NCBI GenBank assembly: GCA_049520215.1
Contig: JBEKPZ010000339.1
Location: 1 to 7,565 of the forward strand
Direction of reading: 5' to 3'
Origin: Bog-159 sp049520215
GTDB taxonomy: Bacteria > Acidobacteriota > Terriglobia > Bryobacterales > Bryobacteraceae
Length of the DNA stretch: 7,565 bases
The notes under the pieces were generated by a model, which did no database searches, was not told where the DNA came from, and was given only the letters and a program-made list of their open reading frames with translations. A program made the translations under genes and the position numbers. Of this stretch, positions 6,006-7,565 are shown piece by piece (within the stretch, counting starts at the first letter, position 1; every line of letters begins with the position of its first letter).

Positions 6006-7007
6006 ATGGCAGAAATCCGGTATCGTGGCCGTCGCGCCACTTCCATCGAGAATGAGCTGGTGCGCGTCACCGTGCTCCATGAAGGCGGGCACATCGCCGA
6101 AATCCTGGACAAGCAGAGCGGCGTCAATCCCCTATGGACGCCACCCTGGGAGTCGATCGAGCCTTCCACCTACGATCCGCGGAAGCATCCGGAATACGGC
6201 GCCGACGCCGAGAGCAAGCTGTTGAGCGGCATTATGGGGCACAACCTTTGCATGGACATTTTCGGCGGGCCATCCGCGGAAGAGGCCGCCGCCGGGCTGA
6301 CGGTGCATGGCGAGGCTTCCGTCGCCGCCTACGAAGTCGCCGGCACCCAGACCGCATTGACCCAACGTGCGCGCCTCCCGCAATCGCAGTTGCAGTTGGA
6401 GCGCCGCATCGCGCTCGCCGGCCGCGCCGTGGAGGTGGTCGAGGCGGTCGAAAACGATAGCGCCACCGATCGCCCCATCGCCTGGACCGAGCACGTCACC
6501 CTCGGTCCTCCGTTTCTGGAGAAGGGCGCCACCCAGTTCCGGGCTCCCGCCACAAAATCGGAGGTCCTGGAGGCGGGCGTTGGCGATCTGGAGTTGTACA
6601 CCAACCGGCCGGTCTCCGGCGGGTTCACCACCCACCTGATGGATCCCGCCCGTGAGACCGCGTTCTTTGTGGCATGGTCGCCGCGCAGCCTTGTTGCGCT
6701 GGGCTATGTGTGGCGGCGGGCGGATTTCCCGTGGCTGGGTGTCTGGGAAGAGAATTACGGCCGCACTGGCGCTCCCTGGAATGGGCGGACTCTCACGCGC
6801 GGCATGGAATTCGGCGCTTCACCCGTGGCCGAGACGCGGCGGCAGATGATCGAGCGCGGCAGCCTGTTTGGCGTGCCGGCCTTCCGCTGGATTCCGGCCC
6901 GTACCCGTGTGGAAGTGCGCTATTGCGCCGCGATCCAGGGCGGGCTGACGTCATGCCCCGCGGAGCTTGTGCGCACCACGGAGGGCGAGGTCCGGTTTGA
7001 GTGTTGA
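6006..7007 (+). CDS. Aldose-1-epimerase-like protein (galactose mutarotase fold)
   Basis: This gene encodes 333 residues without a signal peptide. The pattern is that of the galactose mutarotase-like beta-sandwich: 'SIENELVRVTVLHEGGHIAEI' style N-terminal strands (13-33), 'PLW' (42-44), 'HGEAS' (101-105), 'WTEHVTLG' (160-167) and 'RGMEFGASP' (265-273). By analogy with GalM, His101 and His163 are candidates for the two sugar-handling histidines and Glu268 for the catalytic base; the alignment is by eye. Proteins of this fold include true mutarotases and many with other or unknown carbohydrate substrates, so only the fold is called. The ATG at 6006 fits the usual family start, but no ribosome binding site precedes it. 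Its promoter must overlap the opposite gene, whose start is at 5995. The stop at 7005-7007 overlaps the following GNAT gene by 11 bases, so the two are co-transcribed. Confidence 0.82.
   Translation: MAEIRYRGRRATSIENELVRVTVLHEGGHIAEILDKQSGVNPLWTPPWESIEPSTYDPRKHPEYGADAESKLLSGIMGHNLCMDIFGGPSAEEAAAGLTVHGEASVAAYEVAGTQTALTQRARLPQSQLQLERRIALAGRAVEVVEAVENDSATDRPIAWTEHVTLGPPFLEKGATQFRAPATKSEVLEAGVGDLELYTNRPVSGGFTTHLMDPARETAFFVAWSPRSLVALGYVWRRADFPWLGVWEENYGRTGAPWNGRTLTRGMEFGASPVAETRRQMIERGSLFGVPAFRWIPARTRVEVRYCAAIQGGLTSCPAELVRTTEGEVRFEC
6980..6990 (+). promoter_or_regulatory. Strong ribosome binding site selecting the TTG start of the GNAT gene
   Basis: GGAGGGCGAGG, inside the end of the epimerase-like gene, carries two Shine-Dalgarno-like cores. 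Its end lies six bases before the TTG at 6997. This decides the start in favour of 6997 over another TTG in the same frame at 6967. Confidence 0.6.
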
Positions 7008-7413
7008 ACTGCGCCCCGGCTCCCGGGACGATCTGCCGGCGATCGCCCAAATCCAAGCCGCGTCTCCGGAGGCGTCGCAGTGGGACGTACCCGAGTACCT
7101 GAAGTACGACCTCCTGGTGGCCCTGTGCGACGAGCGCGTCGCGGGATTCGCCGTGGCGCGGCGCCTGGCCGAAGGCGAAAGCGAGTTGCTGAATTTAGCC
7201 GTACATCCGGCCTTTCGGCGGCGCGGCGTCGGGCGGCGCCTGGTTGAGGCGTTAACCGCCGGCCATCCGGGAATGCTTTGGCTGGAGGTGCGCGAATCCA
7301 ACCTGGTTGCCCGGAAATTCCACAAATCATTAGGGTTTTGCGATGCGGGATGCCGCCCCGGCTACTATCCGGACTCAGGCGAAGGTGCTATTGTCATGAA
7401 CGTTCATTCATGA
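6997..7413 (+). CDS. RimI-like GNAT N-acetyltransferase
   Basis: This gene encodes 138 residues from the TTG at 6997. It is a compact GNAT domain close in pattern to RimI, which acetylates the N-terminal alanine of ribosomal protein S18. The acetyl-CoA loop is R74-x-x-G77-x-G79 ('VHPAFRRRGVGRRL'). 'WLEVRESN' at 95-102 includes Glu97, which aligns with the catalytic base Glu103 of Salmonella RimI. 'SLGF' is at 111-114, and 'GYYP' (122-125) with 'GEGAIVM' (128-134) matches the RimI C-terminus. The residue 12 after the Glu, a catalytic Tyr (Tyr115) in RimI, is His109 here. The usual RimI neighbours tsaB and tsaD are not in the window. The substrate may be S18 or another N-terminus. The gene overlaps the epimerase-like stop by 11 bases and has a strong ribosome binding site at 6980-6990. 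Confidence 0.85.
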   Translation: MSVELRPGSRDDLPAIAQIQAASPEASQWDVPEYLKYDLLVALCDERVAGFAVARRLAEGESELLNLAVHPAFRRRGVGRRLVEALTAGHPGMLWLEVRESNLVARKFHKSLGFCDAGCRPGYYPDSGEGAIVMNVHS

Positions 7414-7426
7414 TACTGTCACAGTA
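7414..7426. repeat. Perfect 13-bp inverted repeat after the GNAT stop, operator-like
   Basis: TACTGT-C-ACAGTA is a perfect 6-1-6 inverted repeat that begins on the base after the GNAT stop codon. A 12-bp perfect palindrome, ATGAACGTTCAT (7396-7407), lies seven bases to its left, inside the last GNAT codons. Two symmetric sites close together upstream of a new gene (start about 7550) could be operators for it; I recognise no known regulator consensus. Confidence 0.35.
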
Positions 7427-7428
7427 GA

Positions 7429-7452
7429 CGGCAGGTTCGATCTGGCCTGCCG
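7429..7452 (+). terminator. Possible terminator-like hairpin downstream of the GNAT gene
   Basis: CGGCAGG (7429-7435) pairs perfectly with CCTGCCG (7446-7452) around a 10-base loop. It stands 16 bases after the GNAT stop, a normal place for a terminator. The following bases CACTTCTC hold only scattered T, so efficient intrinsic termination is doubtful. Confidence 0.3.
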
Positions 7453-7549
7453 CACTTCTCAAAACCGATGAAGTGAAGATGACCCACCGAGCCTCGTTCC
7501 CGAACCACCGACTCGGCGTGGCAACCTCACTGGGAGGAACTGCCCCAAT

Positions 7550-7565
7550 ATGGAACGGAACGCAC
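7550..7565 (+). CDS. Start of a rightward gene cut by the window edge
   Basis: GGGAGGAA at 7532-7539 is the strongest Shine-Dalgarno sequence at the right end and precedes the ATG at 7550 by 10 bases. Only five complete codons are visible (Met-Glu-Arg-Asn-Ala), so the product cannot be named. An ATG at 7479 opens a different frame to the edge but has no properly spaced ribosome binding site. Confidence 0.42.

Noticed and set aside
7479..7565. Coding start at the ATG at 7479, open to the window edge
   Set aside because: The only purine-rich stretch is directly against the ATG, and a much better ribosome binding site points to the ATG at 7550 in another frame.

Overview
The window looks like a piece of chromosome from a GC-rich (about 60%) soil-type bacterium, most likely an Acidobacteriota member of the Solibacter/Bryobacter kind. 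This is an inference from several family-level resemblances: tandem small four-helix membrane proteins of the DUF6644 type, a secreted protein with a 'WTEAQ...SPWAQ' motif, a TPR protein whose signal peptide ends in 'SYG/Q', and a TIGR02603-like mono-haem cytochrome. I see no transposase, integrase, CRISPR array, tRNA or rRNA. Nothing suggests a mobile island, and I do not find a convincing new multi-gene system.

Layout. (1) 1-2141, minus strand: a probable operon read right to left. Two paralogous four-helix membrane proteins (2141-1635 and 1609-1133) are followed by an exported serine hydrolase of the beta-lactamase/CubicO class, which starts on a TAATG overlap at 1133 and runs off the left edge. 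(2) 2142-2308: divergent promoter region with a plausible sigma70-like promoter for the rightward gene. (3) 2309-4345, plus: a 678-residue exported TPR protein. (4) 4346-4453: two abutting perfect hairpins with identical CTC loops and a GC-rich 5' leader, then (5) 4454-4816, plus: a single-domain STAS protein (anti-sigma factor antagonist type) with the phosphorylatable serine in place. (6) 4817-4899: convergent spacer holding a 21-bp-period tandem repeat. (7) 4900-5995, minus: a small exported cytochrome c preceded by an exported protein of unknown function, probably co-transcribed. (8) 6006-7413, plus: an aldose-1-epimerase-like protein overlapping a RimI-like GNAT acetyltransferase that starts at TTG. 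(9) 7414-7565: operator-like inverted repeat, a hairpin, and a strong ribosome binding site leading into a gene cut by the right edge.

The genes do not form one pathway. Exported or envelope proteins dominate (serine hydrolase, two membrane proteins, TPR protein, cytochrome, unknown secreted protein), with cytoplasmic regulators or enzymes between them (STAS, epimerase-like, GNAT). The points most worth a second look are: 10 bases between divergent start codons at 5995/6006; the cytochrome's missing SxMP methionine; a His in the catalytic Tyr position of the RimI-like enzyme; the paired membrane proteins with conserved charged intramembrane residues; and the two intergenic repeat structures.
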